From assembly GCF_008065375.1 (NCBI RefSeq), contig NZ_VJYI01000004.1:372001-436000 (forward strand): 64,000 bases of DNA. Direction: 5' to 3'. Source of the DNA: Nonomuraea sp. SYSU D8015. GTDB lineage: Bacteria > Actinomycetota > Actinomycetes > Streptosporangiales > Streptosporangiaceae. A program made the translations under genes and the position numbers. The notes under the pieces were generated by a model. It did not search any database. It saw only the letters and a program-made list of their open reading frames with translations, and was not told the DNA's origin. Within the stretch, counting starts at the first letter, position 1. Every line of letters begins with the position of its first letter. Positions 35,194-43,850 of this stretch are shown in pieces.

Positions 35194-35823
35194 ATGCGGG
35201 TCGTCACCATATCGGCGACATACGGCACGGCCGGCAGCCAGATCGGCCCGGCCGTGGCCGAGCAGCTCGGCGTGCCGTTCGTCGACCGCGCCATCCCCAG
35301 CGCCGTCGCCCAGGAGCTCGGCTGCACGCTCGAGGAGGCGCTCGCGCACGACGACCGTGCCGAGCACGGCCTCGGCAGGCTGCTGTCGGGGGCGATGCGG
35401 TTGCCGACCGTCACGTTCGGGGGCGTGGACATGTACGTCCCCGGCGCGATGCCCCTCGCGCCTGAGGAGTTCGTCCGCCGCACCGAGCGCATGATGACGG
35501 AGACCGCCCGCAACCAGGGCGGCGTCTTCCTGGGCCGGGCCGGCGCCGTGGTCCTCGCCGACCACCCCGGCGCTCTGCACGTCAGGCTCGACGCCCCGGT
35601 CAAGCGCCGGATCCGGCAGACGGCCACGCTGGGCGAGATGAGCGAGCGCGAGGCCCGCCGCATCATCGACGACAACGACCGCGCCAGGATGGCCTACTGG
35701 CGCACCTTCTACCGCACCGATCCGGCCGATCCCTGCCAATATCACCTGGTCGTCGACAGCACCACGATTCCTGTCCCGACCTGTGTCGATATCATCGTCA
35801 CCGCTGCCGAGGCACTGGATTGA
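35194..35823 (+). CDS. Cytidylate kinase-like family protein
   Basis: A 209-residue P-loop-fold protein of the Cytidylate_kin2 family: ISATYGTAGSQIGPAVAEQL at the nucleotide loop, VPFVDRAIP, then GGVFLGRAGAVVLADHPGAL and ARMAYWRTFYRTDPADP. The loop GTAGSQIG deviates from the classical GxxGxGKS/T, as is usual in this family. Substrate is not established for the family. It sits between the YbbN-like gene and malic enzyme with short gaps. Confidence 0.8.
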   Translation: MRVVTISATYGTAGSQIGPAVAEQLGVPFVDRAIPSAVAQELGCTLEEALAHDDRAEHGLGRLLSGAMRLPTVTFGGVDMYVPGAMPLAPEEFVRRTERMMTETARNQGGVFLGRAGAVVLADHPGALHVRLDAPVKRRIRQTATLGEMSEREARRIIDDNDRARMAYWRTFYRTDPADPCQYHLVVDSTTIPVPTCVDIIVTAAEALD

Positions 35824-35879
35824 CCTGAGGCCCCCTAACATGGGAGGACTTCTTGGTCAGTCCCGAAGGAGCGATTGAC

Positions 35880-37289
35880 GTGGCGACCGTCCCGAGTGTG
35901 TCATACTCCATCACCGTGCGGCTCGAGGTGCCCGCCGGCGGCAAGGCCGTCAGCCAGCTCACCCATGCCGTAGAGTCGGCCGGCGGCGTGGTGACCGCTC
36001 TCGACGTCACCAACGCCGGTCATGAGAAGATCCGCATCGACGTCACCTGCGCCTCCCGGGACACCGACCACGCGCAGGCCATCGTCGACCAGCTCGAGGC
36101 CGTCGAGGGCGTCGTCATTCACAAGGTGTCGGACCGCACGTTCCTCATGCACCTCGGCGGCAAGATCGAGATGAAGTCGAAGGTGCCGCTGCGCAACCGC
36201 GACGAGCTCTCGATGGCGTACACCCCGGGTGTGGCGCGCGTGTCCATGGCGATCGCGCGCAACAAGGAGGACGCGCGCCGCCTGACCATCAAGCGCAACA
36301 CCGTGGCCGTCGTCACGGACGGCTCGGCCGTGCTCGGGCTCGGCAACATCGGCCCGGAGGCGGCGCTGCCGGTCATGGAGGGCAAGGCGGCGCTGTTCAA
36401 ACGGTTCGCGGGCATCGACGCCTGGCCCATCTGCCTCGACACGCAGGACGTCGACGAGATCGTGCGCACCGTGCAGGTGATCGCTCCCGGGTTCGGCGGG
36501 ATCAACCTGGAGGACATCGGCGCGCCGCGCTGCTTCGAGGTGGAGCGGCGGCTGCGTGAGCTGCTCGACATCCCCGTCTTCCACGACGACCAGCACGGCA
36601 CCGCGATCTGCGTGCTGGCGGCGCTGACGAACGCGCTGCGGGTCGTGAACAAGAGCATCGAGAACGTCAAGATCACGATGGCGGGCGCTGGGGCCGCCGG
36701 TAACGCCGTGCTGCGGCTGCTGATCGCCGCGGGGGCGCGCAACGTGATCGTCTGCGACTATCTCGGGGCCGTGCACAAGGGGCGCGACGACCTGGACGAG
36801 TCGCTGCGCTGGATCGCCGACCACACCAACGCCGAGGGCTATGCCGGGGACCTGCGGGGAGCGATCAAGGGGGCCGACGTGTTCGTGGGGGTGTCCGCGC
36901 CGGGCATCCTGACGGGCGACGACATCGCGACGATGGCCAAGGACGCGGTGGTGTTCGCGCTGGCCAATCCGGAGCCCGAGGTGTCGCCTGACGACGCGCG
37001 CGAGCACGCGGCCGTGGTCGCGACCGGGCGCTCCGACTACCCCAACCAGATCAACAACGTGCTGGCCTTCCCCGGGGTGTTCCGGGGGTTGCTGGATGCG
37101 CAGGCCGTCGGGGTGACGCAGGAGATGCTGCTGGCCGCGGCCGGCGCGCTGGCCGCCGTCGTCTCGCCGGAGGAGCTGGGGCCCAACTACATCATCCCCA
37201 GCGTGTTCCATCCGGACGTGGCGAGCGCCGTCGCGGCGGCGGTCCGCGAATCCGCCGGCGGGCGTGCGCGAGGCTTCACCGAAGCATAA
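35880..37289 (+). CDS. NAD(P)-dependent malic enzyme with N-terminal ACT domain
   Basis: Oxidative decarboxylation of malate to pyruvate in the cytoplasm. The first about 85 residues form an ACT-like regulatory domain (SYSITVRLEVPAGGKAVSQL). The catalytic part has SMAYTPGVARV, the catalytic Lys region VEGKAALFKRFAGID, the metal-binding NLEDIGAPRCF with DDQHGTAI, the Rossmann motif GAGAAGNAV, and FALANPEPE and YPNQINNVLAFPG. The length of 469 residues is right for the short prokaryotic form plus ACT. Start GTG 35880 follows GAAGGAG by 8 bp; the TTG at 35853 lacks a site. Confidence 0.93.
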   Translation: MATVPSVSYSITVRLEVPAGGKAVSQLTHAVESAGGVVTALDVTNAGHEKIRIDVTCASRDTDHAQAIVDQLEAVEGVVIHKVSDRTFLMHLGGKIEMKSKVPLRNRDELSMAYTPGVARVSMAIARNKEDARRLTIKRNTVAVVTDGSAVLGLGNIGPEAALPVMEGKAALFKRFAGIDAWPICLDTQDVDEIVRTVQVIAPGFGGINLEDIGAPRCFEVERRLRELLDIPVFHDDQHGTAICVLAALTNALRVVNKSIENVKITMAGAGAAGNAVLRLLIAAGARNVIVCDYLGAVHKGRDDLDESLRWIADHTNAEGYAGDLRGAIKGADVFVGVSAPGILTGDDIATMAKDAVVFALANPEPEVSPDDAREHAAVVATGRSDYPNQINNVLAFPGVFRGLLDAQAVGVTQEMLLAAAGALAAVVSPEELGPNYIIPSVFHPDVASAVAAAVRESAGGRARGFTEA

Positions 37290-37448
37290 GATCCATAACT
37301 TTACGGCGGGGCTCCCACCGGCTCGTCGCACGCATCGCGCCGAGCCCCGGCCGCACATATTGCGCCGAGCCCCGCGCCACACCACCCTGCCGCACCGGCC
37401 CGGAAGGCGCGCCCGCTCCGGTGCGGTGGCGCCTGGAGGTGCATGGAC

Positions 37449-37491
37449 ACCGTCCCGTGCGGTGGTGCGCGGAGACCGTCCCGTGCGGTGG
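37449..37491. repeat. Direct repeat in the 359-bp gap after malic enzyme
   Basis: Two identical 17-bp copies of ACCGTCCCGTGCGGTGG, 26 bp apart. The surrounding interval 37290-37648 also repeats CGCCGAGCCCCG. No plausible gene or terminator is seen in this gap. Confidence 0.6.
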
Positions 37492-37648
37492 CGTCTGGGG
37501 CAGCCTGCGTCGGGCAGCGTTGCGCGTCGGGGAGGCGCACGTGGGGATGGGTGTGCGCCTCCCGCGTGCTCGGGAGACCGCGGGCGGGCCCGGCCGTCGG
37601 TGCTCGGGGGACTGCGGGCGGGCCCCGCCCGTCGTGCCGGGATCGTCC

Positions 37649-38149
37649 TCAGGACGGTGTGTCGGCCGACTGGGTGATGGCGGGCATGAGGCGGTAGCTC
37701 TCCTGGAAGACCAGGTTGTGGGCGTCGCCTGCGGCGATCACGCGGAGCGTGTCCACCTGCGCCTGGGCGTCCCCCGCGTCGAAGATGTTCATCGGCCAGT
37801 CCCCGACCGTGTTGCCGCGCAGGTGCGGGTGGTGGAAGTCGGCGCCGTAGTGGGCGACGATCGCGATCGGCTGGACATGGTGCGCGCGCTGCTCCGGCCA
37901 GGTCAGCGACCACATGGCGTTGAGCCCGCCTTCCTTCGACCGGCTGAGGCCGCTGGCCACCACTTCGCCCGTGCCCAGCAGCAGGTCGGCGTTGAACTCG
38001 TCCAGTACCTTCCGCGCGACGGGATCCAGCAGCTCGACCGCCGTGAAGAACAGGCGTTCCTTGTCCTCCCTGGAGGTGGCCGGGCCGTGAGTGCCGTCGC
38101 GCAGGTCGCGGAAGTGACGGATCAGGGCTTCGTTCATGGGAGTTCGCAT
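37649..38149 (-). CDS. Conserved actinobacterial protein of unknown function
   Basis: A 166-residue soluble protein (162 if ATG 38137 is used). Conserved-looking segments are RHFRDLRDGTHG, SREDKERLFFTAVELLDPVA, ADLLLGTGEV, HYGADFHHPHLRGNTVGDWP and LVFQESYRLMPA. I recall similar Streptomyces proteins but no characterised function. The His-rich HHPHLRG could bind metal (inference). It is the last gene after MerR and the glycosyltransferase, 47 bp downstream. Confidence 0.65.
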   Translation of the reverse strand: MRTPMNEALIRHFRDLRDGTHGPATSREDKERLFFTAVELLDPVARKVLDEFNADLLLGTGEVVASGLSRSKEGGLNAMWSLTWPEQRAHHVQPIAIVAHYGADFHHPHLRGNTVGDWPMNIFDAGDAQAQVDTLRVIAAGDAHNLVFQESYRLMPAITQSADTPS

Positions 38150-38195
38150 GCCTCCCCCCTTCCCCGCCAGGCGGCCTGGCCACCTCGGAGGGACG

Positions 38196-39257
38196 TCAGG
38201 CGGCCACGGGGGTGGGGCGCCGGTCGCCGGCGACCTGCCGGTAGATCTTCTCGTACCCCCGAGCCATGCCCAGCGCGTCGAATTGGCGGGTCACGTGGGC
38301 GCGGCAGTCGGCCGGGGAGAGCGCCCCGGCGGCCTCGATCGCGACAGGCAGCTCGCCGGGATCGTCGCAGACGAAGCCGGTGATCCCCGGCGCGACGACC
38401 TCGGGCACCGCGCCGCCGCGCAGGGCCACCACCGGCGTGCCGCAGGCCATGGCCTCGATCATCACCATGCCGAAGGGCTCCTCCCACTGGATGGGGAAGA
38501 GCAGGCACCGCGCGTCGGCCAGCAGCCGCCGCTTCGTGGCGCCGTCGGCCTCGCCGACGTAGACGGCGTCCTCGCCCAGGCGCGGCTTGACGTGGGTGTC
38601 GAAGTACTCATGCTCGGAGGGCTCGATGAGCTTGCCTGCCAGCAGGATGCGGCGGCCCGCGGCCCGCGCGGCCTCGATGGCCAGATGAGCGCCCTTGTCC
38701 GGGCTGAACCGGCCGAGGAACAACGTGTAGTCCCCCTTGCGCTCCTGGAAGGGGAAGGTGGTCACGTCGACCGCGTTGTGCACGGTGCCCACCCAGTTGA
38801 GGTCGGGCGCCAGCATGCGTTGCGAGGTGGAGATCGAGACCAGGCTGACGGAGTCGCCGAGGAGCCGGTAGTAGTCGGCGGTCTCGCCGTGCGCCGGGCC
38901 GTGCACGGTCACCACGGTCGGCGCCGTGCGCCCGAGGGCGGTGAGCGGGCCCGCGAGCGAGTGGTCGTGGATGACGTCCACATCCAGGTCGTCCAGCATC
39001 CGGGCCACGGAGGCGGCGTGGACCACCTCGGGCATGGACTCGCCGAGCCGGCTGGAGGGCGGCTCGTCGTAGGTGGCCAGGAAACGGGCGGACGTGCCCG
39101 GCCTGCCCGCGCCGATCAAGGTGACCTGGTGCCCGAGCCTCGTCAGGGCCTGGACCAGATCGTAGAGCACGGCCTCGATACCGCCGTACGCGCGTGGGGG
39201 CACCTCGAACCAGGGCGGTGCCACCATCGCGATGTGCAGCCGGGACCGTACGGACAT
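38196..39257 (-). CDS. Glycosyltransferase family 4 (GT-B fold)
   Basis: A 353-residue retaining glycosyltransferase. The N-terminal half starts IAMVAPPWFEVPPRAYGGIE, the glycine-rich acceptor region of GT4. The C-terminal half holds GRFSPDKGAHLAIEAARAAG and the nucleotide-sugar motif EEPFGMVMIEAMACGTPVVA. It would act at the membrane or cytosol on a glycolipid or small-molecule acceptor, not identified. A near-perfect ribosome site (GGAGGTGATC) precedes ATG 39257. Located 32 bp after the MerR gene, so co-regulation is likely. Confidence 0.88.
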   Translation of the reverse strand: MSVRSRLHIAMVAPPWFEVPPRAYGGIEAVLYDLVQALTRLGHQVTLIGAGRPGTSARFLATYDEPPSSRLGESMPEVVHAASVARMLDDLDVDVIHDHSLAGPLTALGRTAPTVVTVHGPAHGETADYYRLLGDSVSLVSISTSQRMLAPDLNWVGTVHNAVDVTTFPFQERKGDYTLFLGRFSPDKGAHLAIEAARAAGRRILLAGKLIEPSEHEYFDTHVKPRLGEDAVYVGEADGATKRRLLADARCLLFPIQWEEPFGMVMIEAMACGTPVVALRGGAVPEVVAPGITGFVCDDPGELPVAIEAAGALSPADCRAHVTRQFDALGMARGYEKIYRQVAGDRRPTPVAA

Positions 39258-39289
39258 AAAAAGATCACCTCCGTGGTTGCGCAAAGGGG

Positions 39290-39613
39290 TCAGGAGCCGC
39301 TCTCGCGCTGTTCCAGCCGGGCGTGGGCGGCGGCGAGCTCCTCGCGGAGCCGGTCGACCTCGCGTTCGAGCTCGAGGATGCGACGGATCGCGATGAGCGT
39401 CATGCCCTCGCCGGCCATGCGCGTGACGCGCTGGACGGTCATGATGTCGCGGCGGGAGTAGCGCCGCCGTCCTCCCTCCGAGCGGCTCGGCGTGACGACG
39501 TCGTGCTCGTCGAGGCGGCGCAGGTAGGCCTGCTGCACGTTGAGCATGTCCGCCACCTGACCCATGGAGTAGATCGGGGCGTGCTCGTCGTCCAACGGGA
39601 GCTCGGACATCAT
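39290..39613 (-). CDS. MerR family regulator (HspR-like HTH)
   Basis: A 107-residue protein. The winged helix reads IYSMGQVADMLNVQQAYLRR then LDEHDVVTPSRSEGGRRRYS, and a dimerisation coiled coil follows (LELEREVDRLREELAAAHAR). The short length and lack of a sensor domain place it with HspR-like MerR proteins. Either of two adjacent ATGs (39613, 39610) can be the start. It heads an operon with the glycosyltransferase, and two inverted repeats lie in its promoter region. Confidence 0.83.
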   Translation of the reverse strand: MMSELPLDDEHAPIYSMGQVADMLNVQQAYLRRLDEHDVVTPSRSEGGRRRYSRRDIMTVQRVTRMAGEGMTLIAIRRILELEREVDRLREELAAAHARLEQRESGS

Positions 39614-39632
39614 GATCTCTCTCGGTGGATCA

Positions 39633-39649
39633 AACCTGCAATTCAGGTT
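39633..39649. promoter_or_regulatory. Inverted repeat AACCTG-CAATT-CAGGTT
   Basis: Perfect 6-bp arms with a 5-bp spacer, 20 bp upstream of the merR start. Spacing and location suit a MerR-type operator, giving autoregulation. Confidence 0.55.
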
Positions 39650-39716
39650 GCACGTTACTTGTGAGTGCAGATTGATGCAACTCTGCTCGAGGAAAATGTC
39701 AAGCTGGGTCTTGCGA

Positions 39717-39742
39717 AAACTTGTAGACAGAGTTATAAGTTT
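39717..39742. promoter_or_regulatory. Inverted repeat AAACTT-N14-AAGTTT
   Basis: An AT-rich 6-bp inverted repeat in an otherwise GC-rich region, between the divergent merR and NEW3-protein genes. HspR-like regulators use spaced inverted repeats, so it may be a second MerR site or part of a promoter. Confidence 0.4.
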
Positions 39743-39788
39743 CCTCGACCCAGGCAGAGAGATCGTAGACTCGAACGGACGACTGGTG

Positions 39789-40931
39789 ATGAGGCCGCTC
39801 TTCCGCTTCCTGCCGTACGCCCTGGTGGCCCTGCTCGGCCTGAGCACGCTCAACGCGTCCCCCGCGTACGCGCAGACACTCACGCTTTCCACGCCCTACC
39901 CCTCCCTCGTCGTGGAGCCGGGCGAGAACGTCTCCCTCGACCTCGACGTCAGCGGCTCGCCCGCGGGCCGCGTGGACCTCGACGTCGACGCACCCAAAGG
40001 CTGGAAGACCACCCTGCGAGGCGGCGGGTACGTCGTGTCCAGCGTGCACGCCGGCAAGGCCGAGGTCACCCTGGACGTGACCGTGCCCGCCGAGGCGAAA
40101 GGCAGGCATCGGGTGACGGTCACCGCGGAGGGCGCAGGGGGCGAGCGCGCCCGGCTGCCGCTGACCCTGACCGTGCGCGGCGCCGCCGAGGAGGCCGCCG
40201 TCGGCCTGGAGGCGGAGTTCGCCAAGCTGACCGGCAAGGCGAGCGACACCTTCAGCTACACCGTCACCCTGCGCAACGACGCGCCCAAGACCACGACGTT
40301 CGCGCTGGCGGTCCAGGGCCCCTCCGGCTGGAACGTCTCCGCGAACCCCAGCACGCAGCAGCGCGCCACCACGGTCAAGGTCGACGGCGGGAGCACGGCG
40401 ACGATCAACGTCAGCGCCGACCCGCCGGACGACGTCGCCGCCGGCGCCTACCCCATCCGCCTCGGCGTGACCGGCGGCGGGCGGCAGGCGGCCACCGAGC
40501 TCACCGCCGAGGTCACCGGCACCGTCGAGCTGGAGCTGACCACGCCTGAGGAGCGGCTCAACGCCTCCGGCTCCACCGGGCAGCGCACCAGGGTGCCGCT
40601 GGTCCTCACCAACAAGGGCACGACCCCGCTGGCCGGCGTGACGCTGTCCGGCTCGCCCCCGAGCGGCTGGGAGGTGACGTTCGAGCCGAAGACCGTGGAC
40701 GTCGCCCCCCAGCAGCAGGCCAGGGTCACCGCGGTGATCACGCCGTCCGACGACGCCGTCACCGGCGACTACATGGTCACGGTCACCGCGGAGAAGGACG
40801 GCCAGAGCTCGGAGACCGACATCCGCTACACCGTCGAGACCTCCCGCTGGTGGGGGCTGGCCGGCGTGCTGGTCATCGTGGCCGTCGCGGGCGGCCTGTG
40901 GTGGGTCTTCCGCACCTTCGGGCGGCGCTGA
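39789..40931 (+). CDS. Exported NEW3-domain protein, ABC-transporter accessory
   Basis: A 380-residue protein. A signal peptide (FLPYALVALLGLSTLNASPAYA) is followed by three tandem Ig-like NEW3 (NPCBM-associated/COG1470) domains with the recurring PKGWKTTL, PSGWNVSA and PSGWEVTF motifs. A C-terminal membrane helix comes next (GLAGVLVIVAVAGGLWWVF), then a short basic tail. It would sit outside the membrane, anchored at its C-terminus. One base separates it from the ATPase gene, so it is a component of that transporter. The start is ATG 39789 and the ribosome site is weak. Confidence 0.82.
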   Translation: MRPLFRFLPYALVALLGLSTLNASPAYAQTLTLSTPYPSLVVEPGENVSLDLDVSGSPAGRVDLDVDAPKGWKTTLRGGGYVVSSVHAGKAEVTLDVTVPAEAKGRHRVTVTAEGAGGERARLPLTLTVRGAAEEAAVGLEAEFAKLTGKASDTFSYTVTLRNDAPKTTTFALAVQGPSGWNVSANPSTQQRATTVKVDGGSTATINVSADPPDDVAAGAYPIRLGVTGGGRQAATELTAEVTGTVELELTTPEERLNASGSTGQRTRVPLVLTNKGTTPLAGVTLSGSPPSGWEVTFEPKTVDVAPQQQARVTAVITPSDDAVTGDYMVTVTAEKDGQSSETDIRYTVETSRWWGLAGVLVIVAVAGGLWWVFRTFGRR

Positions 40932-40932
40932 C

Positions 40933-41862
40933 ATGGACGCCCCCGTCATCTCCATCGAAGGGCTGACCAAGCGGTACGGCCAGGTCGAGGCGGTCCGCGA
41001 GCTCGACCTGGAGGTACGGCGAGGCGAGGTGTTCGGCCTGCTCGGCCCCAACGGCGCGGGCAAGACCACGACGATACTCACCCTGCTCGGCCTGTCCGAG
41101 CCCACCTCCGGCACCGTGCGCGTGCTCGGCCTCGATCCCGCCCGCGAGGCGGCCAAGGTCAAGCGGCAGGTCGGGTACGTCCCCGACGCTGTCGGCTTCT
41201 ACCCCAACCTCACCGCGCGGCAGAACCTGCGCTACACCGCCAGGCTCAACGGCATCGCCGACGCCGAGGACCGCATCGCCGAACTGCTGGAGCAGGTCGG
41301 GCTCGCCCACGCCGCCGACCGGCGCGCCGGCGCGTACTCGCGGGGCATGCTCCAGCGCCTCGGCATCGCCGACGCCCTGGTCAAGAGCCCGTCGGTGATG
41401 ATCCTCGACGAGCCCACGATCGCCATCGACCCGGACGGCGTGCGGCAGGTGCTGGCGTTGATCCGCGAGCTGCGCGACCAGCACCAGATGACCGTGCTGC
41501 TCTCCTCGCACCTGCTCTACCAGGTGCAGGAGGTCTGCGACCGGGTCGGCATCTTCGTACGGGGCCGCCTGGTCGCCGTGGGCTCGGTCGAGGAGCTGGC
41601 CAGGCGCCTGGCGGACGGGCGTACGGTGCTCGAGGTCGGGGTCGCCGGGGACGCGGACGCCGCGGCCCGCCGCCTGGCCGAGCTGGACGGCGTGAAGGAC
41701 GTGGACCGGGAGGGCGACCTCCTGCTGGCCGTCTGCGAGGACGAGGCTCGCGGCCGCATCGCCGGCGCGCTCACCGGCGCCGGTCACACGCTGCTGCACC
41801 TGCGGCAGCGCAGCAGCCACCTGGACGAGATCTACCACCGGTACTTCCATGAGCAGAACTGA
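40933..41862 (+). CDS. ABC transporter ATP-binding protein
   Basis: A 309-residue ATPase. It carries Walker A GPNGAGKTTT, Q-loop region VGYVPDAVGFYPNLT, signature YSRGMLQRL (divergent from LSGGQ), Walker B VMILDEPTIAID and SSHLL. It couples ATP hydrolysis to the permease encoded next, with which it overlaps by 14 bp. The group (NEW3 protein, ATPase, ABC-2 permease) is common in actinobacteria and archaea; cargo unknown. Confidence 0.9.
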   Translation: MDAPVISIEGLTKRYGQVEAVRELDLEVRRGEVFGLLGPNGAGKTTTILTLLGLSEPTSGTVRVLGLDPAREAAKVKRQVGYVPDAVGFYPNLTARQNLRYTARLNGIADAEDRIAELLEQVGLAHAADRRAGAYSRGMLQRLGIADALVKSPSVMILDEPTIAIDPDGVRQVLALIRELRDQHQMTVLLSSHLLYQVQEVCDRVGIFVRGRLVAVGSVEELARRLADGRTVLEVGVAGDADAAARRLAELDGVKDVDREGDLLLAVCEDEARGRIAGALTGAGHTLLHLRQRSSHLDEIYHRYFHEQN

Positions 41863-42793
41863 CCCACTCAGGACTGGCTGGCGGGTGGTGGCGCGCAAGG
41901 AGATCGCCGACCACCTGCACTCGGCGCGGTTCTTCGTCGTGGCCGCGCTGCTGACCGTCACCGGGGTCGCCGCGGTCTACGCGGCCGGCGGCCGGATCAG
42001 GGACGTCGCCTCCCAGGCCACCGACGACCCGTCGCTGTTCCTCAAGCTGTTCACCGTGGCGATCGAGAACACGCCCTTCGCCTTCGTCAACTTCGTCGCC
42101 CTGATCGGCCCGCTGCTCGGCATCGCGTTCGGCTTCGACGCCGTGAGCTCCGAGCGTGCCCAGCGCACGCTGCCGCGGCTGCTGGCCCAGCCGATCCACC
42201 GCGACGACGTGGTCAACGGCAAGTTCGCCGCCGGCCTCGCCGTCATCGGGATGCTGCTCACCGCGCTCATGCTGCTGGTGGCCGCGGTCGGCGTGGTGAG
42301 GCTGGGCATCGTGCCCAGGGCCGAGGACGTCGGGCGGATGCTGGTCTACCTCGTGGTCTCGATTGTCTACATCGGCGTCTGGCTGGCGTTCGCGCTGATG
42401 CTGTCGATCCTGCTCCAGCGCGCCGCCACGGCCGCGCTGACCGCCATCGGCACGTGGCTGGTGCTGTCGCTGCTGGCGGCGCTGATCGTCCAGATGGTGG
42501 CAGGGATGTTCGCCGAACCAGGGGGCGTCGAGAACGCCGGGCTGCAGCAGGCGCTCGGCCGCGCCTCGCCGGCCATCGTGTACGAGGAGGTCACCGCCGC
42601 GCTGCTCACGCCCGAGCTGCGCACGCTCGGCGTGATCATGCCGGAGCAGGCGTTCCGCGCGGTGCCGGGGCAGCTGCCGCTCGGCCAGAGCCTGCTGCTG
42701 GTCTGGCCGCAGCTTGCCGGGCTGGTCGCGCTGGCGGCCGTGGTGTTCGCGGTGGCCTACATCGCGTTCCTGCGCCAGGAGGTCCGGGTCTGA
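41849..42793 (+). CDS. ABC-2 type permease
   Basis: A 314-residue membrane protein with about six helices. After the cytoplasmic start (WRVVARKEIADHLHSARFF) come FVVAALLTVTGVAAVY, an extracellular loop, FVNFVALIGPLLGIAFGFDA, the cytoplasmic SSERAQRTLPRLLAQPIHRD motif typical of ABC-2 permeases, and helices ending in LVALAAVVFAVAYIAFL. It overlaps the ATPase gene and lies 13 bp before mreB, so the transporter is probably co-transcribed with the shape genes. Confidence 0.88.
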   Translation: MSRTDPLRTGWRVVARKEIADHLHSARFFVVAALLTVTGVAAVYAAGGRIRDVASQATDDPSLFLKLFTVAIENTPFAFVNFVALIGPLLGIAFGFDAVSSERAQRTLPRLLAQPIHRDDVVNGKFAAGLAVIGMLLTALMLLVAAVGVVRLGIVPRAEDVGRMLVYLVVSIVYIGVWLAFALMLSILLQRAATAALTAIGTWLVLSLLAALIVQMVAGMFAEPGGVENAGLQQALGRASPAIVYEEVTAALLTPELRTLGVIMPEQAFRAVPGQLPLGQSLLLVWPQLAGLVALAAVVFAVAYIAFLRQEVRV

Positions 42794-42806
42794 AAGGGGG
42801 GGAGCG

Positions 42807-43835
42807 ATGTCCGTGCTCGATTTCCTCGGCCGTGACATGGCGGTCGACCTCGGCACGGCCAACACGCTCGTGTACGTCCGCAACAAGGGCATCGTCCTCG
42901 ACGAGCCCTCGGTCGTGGCGCTCAACACCAGGACCGAGAAGATCGTCGCGGTCGGGGCCGAGGCCAAGCAGATGATAGGCCGCACGCCCGGCCACATCGT
43001 GGCCATCCGCCCGCTCGCGGACGGCGTCATCACCGAGCTCGAAGTGGCCGAGCAGATGCTGCGCTACTTCATCCAGAAGGTCCATCGCCGCCGCTACTTC
43101 GCCCAGCCGCGCCTCGTCGTGGCCGTGCCCAGCGGCACGACGGGGGTGGAGCAGCGCGCCGTGAAGGAGGCGGGCTACCAGGCCGGGGCCCGCAAGGTCT
43201 ACATCCTCGAGGAGCCCATGGCCGCCGCGATCGGGGCCGGGTTACCCGTGCACGAGGCGGTCGGGAGCATGGTCGTCGACATCGGCGGCGGCACCACCGA
43301 GGTGGCGGTGATCTCCCTGGGCGGCATCGTCACCGCCCGCTCGCTGCGCGTCGGCGGCGACGAGCTGGACGAGGCCATCATCACGTACGTCAAGAAGGAG
43401 CACTCGCTCCTCCTGGGCGAGCGCACGGCCGAGGAGATCAAGATCGAGCTGGGCTTCGCCTGGCCTCAGGATGACGAGCCCAAGGCCGAGATCAGGGGTC
43501 GCGACCTCGTCAGCGGCCTGCCACGCACGGTCACGATCTCCGCGGGCGAGGTGCGCGAGGCCATCGAGGAGCCCGTACACGCGATCATCGACGCCGTCCA
43601 GACCGCGCTGGACCAGTGCCCGCCCGAGCTCGCCGGCGACCTGGTGAAGACCGGCATCACGCTGACCGGCGGCGGCGCGCTGCTGCGCGGCCTGGACCGG
43701 CGGCTGGGCCAGGCGACCGGCATGCCGATCAGGACGGTGGAGAACCCGCTGCACTCGGTCGTGCTCGGCTCCGGCCGCTGCGTCGAGGAGTTCGACCGCC
43801 TGCACGGCGTCCTGCTGCCCGAGCCGAGACGATGA
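42807..43835 (+). CDS. mreB: Rod-shape protein MreB (actin homologue)
   Basis: A 342-residue cytoskeletal ATPase that organises peptidoglycan synthesis. In actinomycetes it is often needed for spore-wall rather than hyphal growth. It shows phosphate-1 VDLGTANTLVYV, phosphate-2 DIGGGTTEVAVISLGG, the hinge EEPMAAAIGAGLPV and the adenosine motif TGGGALLRGLDRRL. It heads the mreBCD-PBP2-rodA string with a strong purine-rich ribosome site (GGGGGGGAG). Confidence 0.96.
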   Translation: MSVLDFLGRDMAVDLGTANTLVYVRNKGIVLDEPSVVALNTRTEKIVAVGAEAKQMIGRTPGHIVAIRPLADGVITELEVAEQMLRYFIQKVHRRRYFAQPRLVVAVPSGTTGVEQRAVKEAGYQAGARKVYILEEPMAAAIGAGLPVHEAVGSMVVDIGGGTTEVAVISLGGIVTARSLRVGGDELDEAIITYVKKEHSLLLGERTAEEIKIELGFAWPQDDEPKAEIRGRDLVSGLPRTVTISAGEVREAIEEPVHAIIDAVQTALDQCPPELAGDLVKTGITLTGGGALLRGLDRRLGQATGMPIRTVENPLHSVVLGSGRCVEEFDRLHGVLLPEPRR

Positions 43836-43850
43836 ACGGGAGGAAACGAC

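Noticed and set aside
37301..37540. 79-codon minus-strand frame after malic enzyme
   Set aside because: Built from short direct repeats; no ribosome site or conserved segment.
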